Below are positions 25,167 to 36,640 of a stretch of 64,000 nt of DNA, in pieces (position 1 is the first letter of the stretch; each line of letters starts with the position of its first letter). The stretch covers positions 1,984,001 to 2,048,000 of the forward strand of contig NC_064650.1 in assembly GCF_001723175.1 (NCBI RefSeq). Reading direction: 5' to 3'. This DNA comes from Penicillium oxalicum (Eukaryota > Ascomycota > Eurotiomycetes > Eurotiales > Aspergillaceae). The notes below the pieces were generated by a model that saw only the letters and a program-made list of their open reading frames with translations, was not told where the DNA came from and did not search any database. Position numbers and translations under genes: made by a program.

Positions 25167-27616
25167 GGTGAGAAAGATCCCACTGATCAATGAAGAATCA
25201 AGCGATTGTTCGACCGATTGGCTTCGCCGGATCCCGCCTCAGTATTTATGGAATTAGTCGCAATGTAGACCGAGCCGATGAATCCCACTACCCAACTGCG
25301 CGCTTGGGAATCGGTAGACGGGGGAGGCGATGCAATTCCAAAAAACCCAAAGCCGATTCGATCCGCTTGTCGAGATTTGGTTGCAGGCGTTGTGGAGTCA
25401 AAAGTGGTATTGCGGAGAACATTCCGGGACTGGTGGATTTGGGATTGCCGCGGGCACGCAACTGGTGGGGTTGCACATTCACGGGTCGCGAGGAGTCGAG
25501 TCGGACTGGAGTGCGATGAGTACGTCGAAACTACGGCACAGCAACGCTTTCCGTCGGTCGATGTCTCCTATGGTGGATTTATTTTATCGAGTGGATCGTG
25601 TCAGGTCGAGTAGACGATAGAGAATCTGGTGTTTCAGTTCACTCAAGATGGATGTTCTTGCTCTCTCAGCCACTGGTCGTGTCTTTCCTCAAATCGTGAC
25701 TACTTCTTCGGCTGGACTATCTAAAGACAGTTAGTCCTGGTGGCTGTCCACTATTAACCTTTCACTCAATGGAATAAGTGGACCCCCTTTCTCCACAGCT
25801 CGATTAAAGATCTCGTTCATCCGCATTTGATGTGCACGAGTGTCTGGCAATTCCTGCATGGACTTGATTCCCGGCGTCGCTGTCTCCAAGTACTGTGGCC
25901 GTGGAGCATACCCCAACGAGGGCCTCATCCGAGACTGACCACCACGCGCCACGAGGTGGTCATGTCATTCGAGAAAGTGAAGACCGTCTCTACATTTCTC
26001 TCCTCTCGTGTACGAGATTAGATATCCTCCCACTGCGTCACAGAATGACGACCAGCCTCGGCTGAGCCTCTGGACAGGGCAACTTTGTCCAGCGTGGCCA
26101 AATAGATGAGAGACACTGCCCGTGCGCAATCACGAGATGAACAACTTCCTCATCTACAAAACTACAATCCCAATGAAAAAGCCAGCAGCAATCTGACGTC
26201 TTGCAGGAGCCTTGCAGGGCCTGTACCGATCAAGGGGCACTCATGGCTTCTTGATAGCTCCCGTTGAGCCTTGCTGGGGGAAAGGATAACCGTCGCGTCT
26301 TATTCATAGTGACGCTAATCCAGTCACTGTTGGCGACGGTGGTCTCATCACAGCAGACACTCGGCTTTCGACAACCTGTGAGTAGAAGCATACGACGGAG
26401 AAGGTGGAGGCGGATGAGCAGACGCCCTGCATCTCTCCGTGGGAGATACTGAGCATGGCACACGCTCATGGATGAGGATGAGGAAACCCACAGCTGTGAT
26501 CTCTCATTTGAAGGAGTTAGCTCACATAGTAGGAATGACCTCTGTGGAAAGACTTTCAGGTCTCGTAGATTTTACAAGCTGGCAAAGAGGTATGTAAGGC
26601 CAACTGCAAAGTATCATGATCTGTTCTCTTCGACGGCTCAATTCGAAAGTCCCTCATTTCTTTCTTTTGCCCATGAAGATCTCAAATACCTGTCACATTG
26701 ACTCACACTTCGCGCTCGGATGGTGAAGCTTTCCTGCAGAGTCCAAAGCTCAGTTTGGCTGCTTGTCTCAGACCGTCGGAGCATTGACTCTATCTCGTTC
26801 CACCCACCCTAGACTGACAAGCATTCCAAGTGCATCAGTACATGTATCACCTATGCAATCATCTATTGATCGTGCTGTTTGCCCATCTCTTGAGGTTCCC
26901 ACCTCCGAGATGAGCTGCTTTTGGTCTTCAGCCACCCCGCCCACGTCAGTTGATCGGCATGACGGAACATCAGTAGTTCAGCCTTGCCTGCCGTTGCCCC
27001 ATGCCACGAAGCCTTGAGCGTGGGCCTAAAAAATTGGACCAGTTGGCGCAGATCACTTCCACGTATCGGCAGAAGTGGAACGCCTAAGAGGCATTTATGC
27101 CCATTGGGGACCAGAAATGATTGAGTGCCGGGTTTGGGGGCCAGAGAAGCACCAATGGCTGCAGAAAGAAGCGGGCTCGCCCGGCGCAGAGCCTCTGCGG
27201 TCACTCGACTCACCCGTCCACGTCGAAGATTGACTTGGATGGGCGCTGATGGAGGCAGACGTATCGAGGAAGACGCGAATGGCTGCTACAGGATTCCGAG
27301 GGGAGTCTTGCCCATGGCGGTGTTCTTGGGAGGCGGATGGCCCTTCGTCAATAAACAAAGGTAGAATTGTAGGAGAGCCCCTCCCACGAGTGATCTGGAG
27401 TGGGCTTTTTATAAAGTCTCATCAATCGCCTCGTTAATTGGGAATGATTCGATTCAATCCAAGCGCGCTCAACTCATTGTGACTTATCTGCTGCCCGGTC
27501 AATCCATTTTAATCTTCTTAATTCCAGACATTTGGAGGACCACCTCGAACTCTCTCCAGAGCATCAATTCTTCCCGCGAAAAAGCGTTATTCTCCTCGTT
27601 CTTGTCCGCCTCTATC
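25167..27616. other. Intergenic region between amidohydrolase and wall protein
   Basis: About 2.4 kb holding two divergent promoters. One protein-like leftward frame near 25731-25930 lacks further support (see rejected items). A TGACTCA heptamer occurs at 26699-26705, but 900 bp from the nearest start. Confidence 0.5.
27410..27415 (+). promoter_or_regulatory. TATA box of the GPI-protein gene
   Basis: TATAAA about 200 bp before the ATG, with a CCCCT stress-response-type element 28 bp further upstream (27378-27382). Position is plausible for a fungal core promoter with a leader of about 150 nt. Confidence 0.45.
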
Positions 27617-28168
27617 ATGCAGTACAAAACTCTCGCCTCTCTGCTCTTCGCGACTGCCACCCTGGCAGTTTCAGCTCCCGAGGCCCCGACGGACACTGAC
27701 AACGTGGAATTCCCTCTGGCAACCGCCGTGCCTCCCATTAGCATCATTTCCGCTCTAATGACTATCATTCCACAGTCCTGGGCTCTGCAGTGGGAGACCA
27801 ACACTGCCTTCCAATCATCGGTGATCAGTGATTACTTGCACGGGACCTATCCAGCCTGGGCGAGCAGCTTGCCCGCTGACGTGGTGTCGTGGGCATCTTC
27901 AGAGGGAATCACTGGGTTGACCCCTCTTGCGACGACCACCGCTTCGTCGACGGGCTTCACTCCCGCGTCGACCTCGGCGTCCGTGAGCATGACCAGCATG
28001 CCCTCGACCACGGACGCTCCATTGTCAACTGCGAGCACATTATCTGGAGCCTCGACCTCGACCGGTGGAACCTCAACCTCAACTGCTGGTGCTCCGGCGG
28101 CTACGGGTGGCATCGTTCTAAGTCTGGCGGGAGCGGCTGGTGTTTTGGGTCTCGCGATTGCGCTGTAA
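27617..28168 (+). CDS. Secreted Ser/Thr-rich GPI-anchored protein
   Basis: Probable cell-wall or plasma-membrane surface protein of 183 aa. A classic secretion signal (M-Q-Y-K-T-L-A-S-L-L-F-A-T-A-T-L-A-V-S-A) covers residues 1-20. A small globular part (about 30-100; ALMTIIPQSWALQWETNTAF, PADVVSWASSEG) resembles other short fungal GPI proteins. Residues about 100-160 are almost only Ser, Thr, Ala and Gly, a likely O-mannosylated stalk. The end is a GPI-attachment signal: small residues (A-T-G-G), then the hydrophobic tail I-V-L-S-L-A-G-A-A-G-V-L-G-L-A-I-A-L to the stop. Single exon; the start was chosen because it begins the signal peptide. Confidence 0.85.
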   Translation: MQYKTLASLLFATATLAVSAPEAPTDTDNVEFPLATAVPPISIISALMTIIPQSWALQWETNTAFQSSVISDYLHGTYPAWASSLPADVVSWASSEGITGLTPLATTTASSTGFTPASTSASVSMTSMPSTTDAPLSTASTLSGASTSTGGTSTSTAGAPAATGGIVLSLAGAAGVLGLAIAL

Positions 28169-28469
28169 TGAGGAAATCGTATAGGAAAGATGAGCATGTC
28201 ATACTCGGATCACGGGTTGATCACATGTTGCCATTCGGTCCTTATCACCATGTCGTGCGCTTGTCATTTTTTTAATGCTTTGGCACATGCCATTCTTTTT
28301 TGTTGTTTGCAACAATAGTCTTGATAGCGACACAAATTCATCCCACCATGACGATGCTATGCCAACTGAGAGATCAATTGTAGTGGTTTTTCAATGCGGG
28401 GCATCTTTAGTTCATCACTCAAACCCGCTGAGTTAGTAGACATACTCTGCCTCGCAGGCTTTAACATAG
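28169..28469. other. Short convergent intergenic gap
   Basis: 3' flanks of the GPI-protein gene and the alpha/beta hydrolase; T-rich, no gene seen. Confidence 0.5.
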
Positions 28470-29459
28470 TCACAGCGTCTTCCAAAACTCTTCAATCGCC
28501 CCGGCAACTTCGCGGACTCGCTCCCTCACCAGTCCATGTCCGACCTGCGGGATCACCGTGACCTTGTCCATACCGACATCTCGCAGCTTTTCTACACTGC
28601 ACACTCCATCCAGCTCACCCAGTACATTCAGGTATGGAATCCCGCTCTTTGCCGCCTGCTCAAATTCAGCATCTTTGTCCAGCGCCCCGCCATCTCGAAA
28701 GATAGCCACCACACTCGCCGCATGGCCCTCGTGCTCCTTCATCTCCCAGTCTCGAACGGCCTCGGCCACGATTTCCCCTCTGCCCACCCTCTCTTGCCAA
28801 TCTGCCGGAACAACCAGACGACCATCCTCAAGAAACTCGATGATCCAGTCCCGCGCACGCTCTTCCAGCCCTGCCCCTCCTTGCAGGTACTGATTCTGCT
28901 CTTCGGTAAAGTCCCGGGCATGTAAGAGACCCGCTGGTGCTACGAGAGCCATAGACTGGACGCGCTCCGGATGCGCGGCTGCAAAAGTCGCCACCGTCGC
29001 TCCACCGAATGAATAACCCACGAGATGGGCATTCGGCCAGCCAAGATGATCCATCATGACTTCTAGCAGCGTGTGAAAGAGCGCAGGCTCGTGGGGGACC
29101 AGTGGGGTATCTGTCAGTCCGTGGCCCCAGAGATCTACCAAGACACAGTGCGCAGAGGGAAACCGTGAAGCCAAAGTACTCGCGAGGGGCTGCAAGCCGA
29201 CAGCGCAGGTTTGGACACCATGGACGAGCAAAACGCGTGAGATTCCGTCTTGCTGGGTTCCGGGAGTCTCTGTACTGGACTGTGGCGGGAGCTCATAGTA
29301 GGCGGCTCTTCCGCATGGGGTTTGCAGGTAAGACGCCTTGGGGAGCAGATTGCCAAAGGTCGAAGTGAATGCGGCTTCACTAGGTGCTCGAATTGGATGC
29401 AGAGCATTGATGGGCTGGTCTGTCCCAGGACGTGGAAGCACAATCAGCGGGCGCGACAT
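28470..29459 (-). CDS. Alpha/beta-fold hydrolase
   Basis: Serine hydrolase of the alpha/beta family, 329 aa, single exon; substrate unknown. Strand-3/oxyanion segment V-L-L-V-H-G-V-Q; nucleophile elbow G-Y-S-F-G-G after H-L-V; acid in L-G-E-L-D-G-V; catalytic histidine in V-G-H-G-L-V-R near the C-terminus, where V-I-P-Q-V-G-H-G is typical of the family. A lid of about 80 residues lies between elbow and acid. The start at 29459 (M-S-R-P-L-I-V-L) was chosen; an upstream in-frame start at 29600 would add 47 weak residues. No secretion signal. It is divergent from the carboxypeptidase gene (481 bp apart). Confidence 0.88.
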   Translation of the reverse strand: MSRPLIVLPRPGTDQPINALHPIRAPSEAAFTSTFGNLLPKASYLQTPCGRAAYYELPPQSSTETPGTQQDGISRVLLVHGVQTCAVGLQPLASTLASRFPSAHCVLVDLWGHGLTDTPLVPHEPALFHTLLEVMMDHLGWPNAHLVGYSFGGATVATFAAAHPERVQSMALVAPAGLLHARDFTEEQNQYLQGGAGLEERARDWIIEFLEDGRLVVPADWQERVGRGEIVAEAVRDWEMKEHEGHAASVVAIFRDGGALDKDAEFEQAAKSGIPYLNVLGELDGVCSVEKLRDVGMDKVTVIPQVGHGLVRERVREVAGAIEEFWKTL

Positions 29460-29940
29460 GATGATGGTGAGTTGATGCTGAGAGACTGGTGTCTTCTGAG
29501 TTCGACCTTGAGTGATATCCAATACAGGAGAGGAGTTTGGGTCGGCCGAGCGGGATTGAACAGTCAGGATCGAGTGTTGATCCCAGTAATTGAACTCCAA
29601 AATGCACTAAGATTCTCACGATGTTGAGAATCCTTCGATCTTCTTATCTTTAAAGGCACCGGACATTCAATCAGCCTCGCTCGGTGAGATTGCGGCGCTC
29701 GTTTCCCCACTTTAGCTCGCCTGCTCCGTCGGGTCGCCGACGGAAAGGGATCCATCGCTTTTGCCGTTGCATCAGATCCAGTCGGCTACCGAAGCTTGCT
29801 GCGCGTGTGAGCGCATATGTCGCTTTGGTGCTTCTTCACGTCACCTCAGTCGTATATTTCTCTGACTGCTGTATAGTTTCAGCTTCTTTCTTGCGCGAAG
29901 GCGGTGGTGTCCCTACTGCAGACTTGCTCTCAGCGCCGTG
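29460..29940. other. Divergent promoter region, hydrolase and carboxypeptidase
   Basis: 481 bp between two starts that face away from each other; no further element could be supported. Confidence 0.5.
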
Positions 29941-31860
29941 ATGGTCTCCACTGCATGGCTAGCCGCGGCTCCGTTGGCTGCCACTGTGGCTGCGCAATAC
30001 TTTCCGCCCCCTCCAGAAGGCTTGACGGTGGTGGAATCGAAGCATGAAGAAGGGGTCAAGATCTCCTACAAGCAGGTACGAGATTTAGTCGGCCCCTGAG
30101 GTCCCAACTCACTTTCCCGCGAGGCCTTTCTCCAGGGTGGCACAACCGCAGATACTGAGTCATGATCATAGCCGGGGATCTGCGAGACCACACCTGGCGT
30201 CAGATCATACTCCGGCTACGTGCACTTGCCGCCGGGGACCCTGAAGGATGTGGGCATCGATCAAAAGTATCCGATCAACACCTTCTTCTGGTTCTTTGAG
30301 GCCCGACATGACCCTCTGAATGCACCCCTGTCCATCTGGATGAATGGGGGACCAGGAAGCTCGTCCATGATCGGCTTGCTGCAGGAGAATGGTCCCTGCA
30401 TCGTCAATCCAGACAGTAACTCGACCGAGCTGAACCCATGGTCCTGGAACAATTACGTCAATATGTTGTACATTGATCAGCCGAATCAAGTCGGCTTCAG
30501 CTACGACGTAGCCACCAACGGGACCTTTGACCAGGTCGCTCAGGCATGGAATCTCTCCAGCTGGGAACACGGAGTCCCCCAGCAAAACAACACCTTTTAC
30601 GTGGGCACAACGGCCAGCGGGAAGCCCTCCGCAGCCGCCAACGGGACAGAGAATGCAGCGCGCTCACTGTGGCATTTTGCCCAGACTTGGTTCTCCGAGT
30701 TTCCCGAGTACAAGCCGCACGACGATCGAGTGAGCATTTGGACTGAATCGTACGGTGGACGTTACGGTCCGGCGTTCACGGCCTTTTTCCAGGAGCAGAA
30801 TGAAAAGATTCAGAACAAGACCCTGACCGCCGCGAGCGAGTCACATTACATTCACCTGGACACTCTGGGTATCATCAACGGATGCGTGGACCTGCTTGTC
30901 CAAGCGCCCTCGTACCCCATCATGGCCTACAACAATACCTATGGCTTGCAGACTATCAATGAAACCGTCTATCGACGGGCCATGCACGCCTGGAGTCGAC
31001 CGGGAGGCTGCAAGGAGCAGATCCAGCACTGCCGGACTCTGGCGGCCGAAAGCGACCCCCAGATGCACGGCACCAACGAGACCGTTAACAAGGTCTGTCA
31101 CAAAGCCGGTGATTTTTGCAGCAATGCCGTCGAGGGAGCGTATGTGAACTTTGCGGATCGGGGCTACTACGATATTGCACACAAGAACCCCGACCCCTTT
31201 CCGCCCAATTACTTCCTTGGATTCCTGAACCAGCACTGGGTCCAAGGTGCACTCGGTGTCCCGATCAACTTCACCGAGTCCAGCGAGGGTGTGTACCGGG
31301 GCTTTCAATCCACGGGCGACTACGCCCGGGCCGACGTCCACGGATACCTCGACGACATTGCCTATGTCTTGGACTCGGGTATCAAAGTGGCCCTGGTGCA
31401 CGGCGACCGCGACTACGCCTGCGACTGGATCGGTGGCGAAGACGTGAGCTTGCGCGTGGCCCATGCGCAGGCCGAGCACTTCCGCACGGCGGGCTACGCG
31501 CCACTCCGCACGAATTCGTCCTACGTTGGGGGCCAGGTGCGCCAGTATGGGAATTTCTCGTTCTCACGGGTCTACCAGGCTGGACATGAGATTCCCGCCT
31601 ATCAGCCACAGACCGCATATGAGATTTTCCATCGAGCTCTCTTCAACCGGGATCTGGCCACCGGTAGGATCGACACGGCCGCCAATAGGTCCTACTCCAC
31701 CCAAGGGCCAGCCTCGACATGGCATATCAAGAATGAAGTGCCCGACAGTCCGGAGCCGGAATGCTATCTCTTGGCGCTTGAAGCCACATGTACGGATGAG
31801 CAGATTGCCCGGGTCGTCAATGGGACTGCGGTCATCAAGCACTATATTGTTGTGGGTTGA
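29941..31860 (+). CDS. Secreted serine carboxypeptidase S1-type (peptidase S10)
   Basis: Acid-active exopeptidase removing C-terminal residues, secreted or vacuolar. Two exons: 29941-30075 and 30172-31860, 607 aa. An Ala-rich signal peptide covers residues 1-18, cut before Q-Y-F-P-P-P-P. Family marks: substrate-carboxylate site WMNGGPGSSSMIG with downstream E-N-G-P-C; catalytic Ser in E-S-Y-G-G-R-Y-G-P; catalytic Asp in H-G-D-R-D-Y-A-C-D-W; catalytic His in Y-Q-A-G-H-E-I-P-A-Y-Q-P. Many N-x-S/T sequons fit a glycosylated secreted enzyme. There is no GPI signal at the C-terminus. The 96-nt intron follows K-Q in phase 0. Confidence 0.93.
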
Positions 31861-31914
31861 GAGGGGGCAGGGGTGGCCGTAGCAGAACCATTATTGAACC
31901 ATATTCTACGGCTT

Positions 31915-31930
31915 TACACACACACACACA
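31915..31930. repeat. (AC)8 microsatellite
   Basis: Eight AC units in the carboxypeptidase 3' flank. Confidence 0.85.
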
Positions 31931-32305
31931 ATTCGACTTTCGTAGAGGTTTTCCCTCCTAGATTCAAGTCAGACAGTCTCGTGTCAATTGAGTTACGGGT
32001 ACTGATCCGCCCGGACCCAAGCTGGAGCTTCAAGGTGGACTGCCACATTTCGATGACGAGAGAGCAACCTTAACCCGGTGTGGGGCCGACCCGATGATGT
32101 GATGGATTCTGGAATTTCACTTGGCATCAGTTCTCGCTCGGGAGTAGCAACAGCCTCATGACAATCATGCCATTTACCACTAACACCAAGCTCAGTCATA
32201 CATTCATTCTCAGAAACTTCATTATGGTATCGTGGGCTCTCCCCAAGAGAGTAGGCTATCACAGGCAAATTTCCAGAGAAGAATTGCATCAAGTGAACAG
32301 CCATC

Positions 32306-32323
32306 GAACATTCTCGAACCTTC
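32306..32323 (+). promoter_or_regulatory. Four-unit heat-shock element (Hsf1 site)
   Basis: GAAcaTTCtcGAAccTTC: four alternating nGAAn units at exact 5-bp spacing, the canonical heat-shock factor site. It lies about 490 bp before the ATG of the Sis1-type J-protein gene, a known Hsf1 target in yeast. Confidence 0.75.
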
Positions 32324-32814
32324 CATACATCGACGTCACACGTCACATCCCAGCACGCGTCCCACTGGCGGGCATGAGCAGAGCCAAATCCACTCTGATC
32401 GGGCCTTCAAGTTCCCAGCGCCTCCCCCGCACTCCCCCTCCAACTGACTTTCACCGACATGAATGCTTGAATGCTTCTTGATGCGCAACTGTGACTCCTC
32501 CAAGCAACTGAGCAGAAGTGATTTACAACCTGAGCGGGTATCAACTGTTCTGTATTCACGCTTCTATCTGTTAGGCGTCAAAAGCTGCTCGACCGCCTAG
32601 TATCCCTGCGTCCTCATTCGAGAAGTAACCAGTACATTCTTTGACGGCTCCGGGGACTACAGCTTCCCATTGTCCTCTGTTCTCATCCACACCCTACGCG
32701 ACCAGTCGAGCAGTCCTTAAAAGCTCACTGTATCCACCCAACCGCGAGCTCGATCTCTTCTGCGCCTTCTTTTCAAAACTCAAAAAAGCTTCTGTCCAAC
32801 TCCACACAGCAATC

Positions 32815-34127
32815 ATGGTGGCCGAAACAAAACTCTACGATGCTTTGAGCATCAAACCTAGTGCCTCCCAGGACGAAATCAAAAAGGCCTACCGTAAGGC
32901 TGCATTGAAGTATCATCCGGACAAGAACAAGAATGATCCCAAAGCAGCAGAAAAATTCAAAGGTATGTTCATTGCCATCATTCTCTCTCTTTCACCACGA
33001 CCACAAGGGCGGCCCTACAGGGCCACCTCGCAATAATCAGTGAGTTCAATGGACCTTATGTACTAACTTGACAATTTCAGAGGTGTCACAAGCCTACGAA
33101 GTTCTTTCCGATCCAGAGAAGCGCAAAGTCTACGATCAATTTGGTCTAGAGTACCTCTTACGTGGGGGGCCTGCGCCTTCGCCAGGTGGTGGTGGTGGAG
33201 GCGGGGGTGCTGGTCCCGGTGGTATGCCAGGCGGGTTCAACTTTGGTGGTGGCATGCCTCGCGGTGGTAGCCGCACTTTCCACTTCTCGACCGGTCCCGG
33301 CGGCACCAATGGATTCAGTTTCAGCAATGCGGACGACATCTTCCGCGAGTTCGCCAAGTCATCCGGAGGTGGCGGTGGGATGGGGGGTGGTGTGCCGGGT
33401 GGATTTGACGACGACATCTTCTCGATGCTCGGTGGTATGGGCGGCGCGGGGGCCGGAGGCTTCCGCAGTCGTCCAACTTCAGGAGGCTTCTCGTCGGCCA
33501 AAGCGAACCGGGCTCCCACCCCAGAACCGACGGTGATCGAGAAGGATCTGCCAGTTACCTTGGATGAAGTCTTCAAGGGGACCACCAAGACGGTGAATGC
33601 CAAGAGCAAGTCCTTCGATGCGAGTGGGAAGCGCACGGTCAAGGATGTTCCCTTGGAGGCGGTCATCAAGCCGGGTATGCGGGCTGGCACCAAGATCAAG
33701 TACCGCAACATTGGAGATGGTGAGGAAGGTGGCCGACAGGATATGCATTTGATTGTGAAATACGTATGTGATGATGACCCTCCCCCTTTTCTCTCTGCCT
33801 CGTGGTGAGTCTTACTAACCATTGACACAGGTCGATCACCCGGACTTCAAAGTGGAGCGCGACAACCTTGTCACAACGGTGGAATTGAGTCTGAAGGAAG
33901 CTTTGACGGGTTGGGAGCGGATTGTGAAGACGATTGACGGTAAATCCATCCGTGTCTCCAAGCCCGGTCCTACGCAGCCCGGCCACGAAGAGCACTACCC
34001 AGGCTGGGGCATGCCAAACTCCAAAAAACCCAACGAACGGGGCGATCTCGTCGTCCGGGTCAAAGTCAACTTCCCCAAGACGTTGAGCTCCGAGACAAAG
34101 ACAATCCTCAAAGACCTGCTTCCCTGA
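32815..34127 (+). CDS. sis1: Type II J-protein co-chaperone (Sis1/Psi1)
   Basis: Hsp40 partner that stimulates Hsp70 and hands over misfolded or nascent chains in cytosol and nucleus. Three exons: 32815-32962, 33081-33763, 33831-34127; 375 aa. J domain residues 1-70 with H34-P35-D36; Gly/Phe-rich linker about 75-190 containing D-D-I-F-R-E-F and D-D-D-I-F-S-M; two C-terminal beta domains ([13 protein letters not shown] onward) and the dimer end. No CxxCxGxG zinc repeats, which makes it type II rather than Ydj1-like. The second intron has a perfect TACTAAC branch. A heat-shock element upstream supports stress control. Confidence 0.93.
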
Positions 34128-34531
34128 GAAAAACGACAGTGCTTTCTGTTCGGCTTTGCATTGGTTTTCGGCGTTGGTGTGAGCGATTCTTATCTATTTC
34201 CCCGGATGGTTGGGCGGTTTTAATGATCACGATGACAATTTCAATCTTTTATTTCTTTTTGTCTTTCTCTCTTGTGATTGAAGCTGTTTGCTTGTAATCT
34301 GTCTTGGTTTCTTCCTCACTATTAGATCTAATGTGCTGCAAGGTCGAGAGGGTTGTGTTGGGACAGCGACTGTACTCTGGAAAGCAGGAAGTAAATAGTC
34401 TAAACCCGATTGGGAAGAATGCGGAGAAGCTTCCTCCCACCAGCTCGGAGAAATCAACATCGTTTATCCTTATCTTCAGCGCAGCACAGCCCCTCTTCTC
34501 AAGAACACATTTGTTTCCTAGTACTTACAAA
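34128..34531. other. Intergenic, sis1 end to pbn1 start
   Basis: 404 bp, T-rich first half; tandem gene order. No further element seen. Confidence 0.5.
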
Positions 34532-36454
34532 ATGAAGCGCCGAATTACCTTTATCCAGCGTCCAGAGTCACCCTTTGTACCGGAGCAGGTCTCCATTAGT
34601 CCCGCCGCCGTATCAGTACACGGGCTGGATGCCGCGCGCGAGGATCGCATAACATTAAGCTTGGACGATCTCCCTGACGAGGTTGGTTATATCTCGCATT
34701 CACGATGGCACTTCCCGCGCACGACATATGGCTGACACCGTCTGATGCGATGATAGCTTCGAGCCGTTCTTGAAGAGTCTCACGAGCTTCGTCTTCGCTG
34801 GGCGACCGAGCGTCCTTTTGATGCCATTGCGCCCTTTGCGAGCAGGATCTCGCCCGGGCTGCATGTGCATTATACACCACAGGCGAGGAATCAGGCATCG
34901 TGAGTGACTTGTGAGCTTTGGATTTTGGGTATCTTCTCTCCGGGATCTGTGGCTAAGATGCATCGGCAGTGAGGGACTATGCTCACTGTTACGGACGGTC
35001 TTTGGCAACCGTGAAGATGGACAAGCTGTAGTAAACTGCACAACGGCCGAGGTATGCACGCCACTGAGCCACACCAGCAACATGTGTTTTTTTTTCTTGT
35101 TCCGAGTTGTGTACTTGGCAGTGTCATAATGCTAATTCCTTGAGTTTGTGTAGGACACCTTCATCACGACACCGCTCGTTTCCACTCGATTTGCGACTTC
35201 GGCCTCCTTGCAATACTACACCCGGTTATCGAGTCTACGATCTTTTGTTGCATATATAAGGCGGACGGCATGTCACCAACAGCAGGCTGGCGGGACTGAG
35301 TGCCATACGCGTGCGGACAGCTTGCTCAATGCTGATACAGTCGATGTGGATTATGACAGCATCTCTCATGCGCTGACTATCTCTGGTATCTGGGCTCAGC
35401 CTCCAGCCGAGGGTTGGGCGGAAGAAGTGCCAAAGTCCATTTCTAGTAATGATAAAGTCGAGTTCGGTGTGTTGAGCACAGACAAGGGCATCGAGCCGTC
35501 GGAGATACAAGTGGGAGGATTGCTGGCGGTTGTTGGGGAGGATAAAAAGATGAGTACGTGAGCCGATCAGTCGACTATGGATGGTAGTTTTTGATGAGCT
35601 TTTGGGACTCGGGTTAACGATACTTTGACTCTGCTTCTGACTCTATTTCTCCAGAGCCGACTATGTTCTCATTCCCCTCGCGACATCACCGTCTCCCGTC
35701 AGACGCCAGTTACTCTGTCTCTTTCTCTAAGCCCACCGGCCTTCATCCCACCATGTCCATCACTATGCAGCCACCCTCTCTCCAACGACCACCCGCCCCT
35801 GAAGATGCAACCTGTGCCCTGCACACATTCCTCACACTCCCATCGTCGGTCTTTGGAGACCAGTACCAACTCGGCACCAAAGACCCGCTCTTCCTGCAGT
35901 CGCATAATCTTGCTGCACTTCGCGCGCACGCGGGTGAAATGGACCTTGAAGCTCCCCACTGGGCCGTACAAAGCTGGGGCTCCACCTGGCTATTTGAACT
36001 TGCCACGCCCACCGCGAACGATGGTGCAGACACGTTGGGGAACCGGACCGCCACGATCCCCCTACATCTACGTTACCTACCCTCCTCGGAGACAGGGTAC
36101 AGAACAACACAGGTGCCTTGGCCAGTTGTATTCTGGGCCTGCACGGCCGAGGACGGTACCAAGATGGGGGTGAACCCTTTTGATCGTACGAATCTCGGCT
36201 GGGACGGGCTATTTGGGCCACGGACGATGTTCTACCAATTGCATCCGGAATCAGGTCGACTTGTCGAAGAGATCGAGGTGCCTGTGTTGAAACTCAGAAA
36301 TGGTGAGGGACTGTTTACGGCTCAGATGATTGAGTTGGGGACGTCTCTTGTGATTCTCCTCGGGTTCTTGTGGGTGCTTTGGCGGGTGATTCAGGTTGGA
36401 TTCATGAGGCCCCGGCCAAATTCTACGAGGGACGGACGTGAGAAGAAAGAGTAG
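34532..36454 (+). CDS. pbn1: Pbn1/PIG-X, GPI mannosyltransferase I subunit
   Basis: ER membrane protein that stabilises Gpi14/PIG-M, the enzyme adding the first mannose to GPI precursors. Five exons: 34532-34681, 34757-34899, 34970-35051, 35154-35553, 35655-36454; phases close at 524 aa. M-K-R-R-I-T-F-I-Q start; long lumenal part; C-terminal half carries the PIG-X/PBN1 domain (L-H-L-R-Y-L-P-S-S-E-T-G-Y and W-P-V-V-F-W-A-C). One membrane helix near the end (about 485-507, G-T-S-L-V-I-L-L-G-F-L-W-V-L-W) is followed by a basic cytosolic tail. The window also holds a GPI-anchored protein, but there is no sign of co-regulation. Confidence 0.88.
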
Positions 36455-36640
36455 GTGGGAGACTTTTTTTATAGAAAGATATCATAGAGGGTTGACAACT
36501 GACTGAATTCATTATGTATTCTTCAATTTGCTTTTTTCTTGCATTTTTTATTTTTCCAAATTTATGTAGGAGTCCTGGTTTAAAATGTCCTTGAGAAGGC
36601 CACGTCCACTGACTTTAAGGCGGCTTCGCATGTCTCGTGA

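Larger units (their letters stand above)
31861..32814. other. Intergenic region with J-protein promoter
   Basis: Holds an (AC)8 repeat just after the carboxypeptidase stop and the promoter of the Sis1-type gene, including a perfect heat-shock element at 32306-32323. Confidence 0.6.

Noticed and set aside
25731..25930. Leftward frame ending R-A-H-Q-M-R-M-N-E-I-F-N-R-A-V-E-K-G-G-P, protein-like
   Set aside because: Only about 65 codons, no upstream exon or family could be supported; kept as a possibility but not annotated.
26699..26705. TGACTCA heptamer
   Set aside because: About 900 bp from the nearest start codon and beside no amino-acid gene; likely chance.
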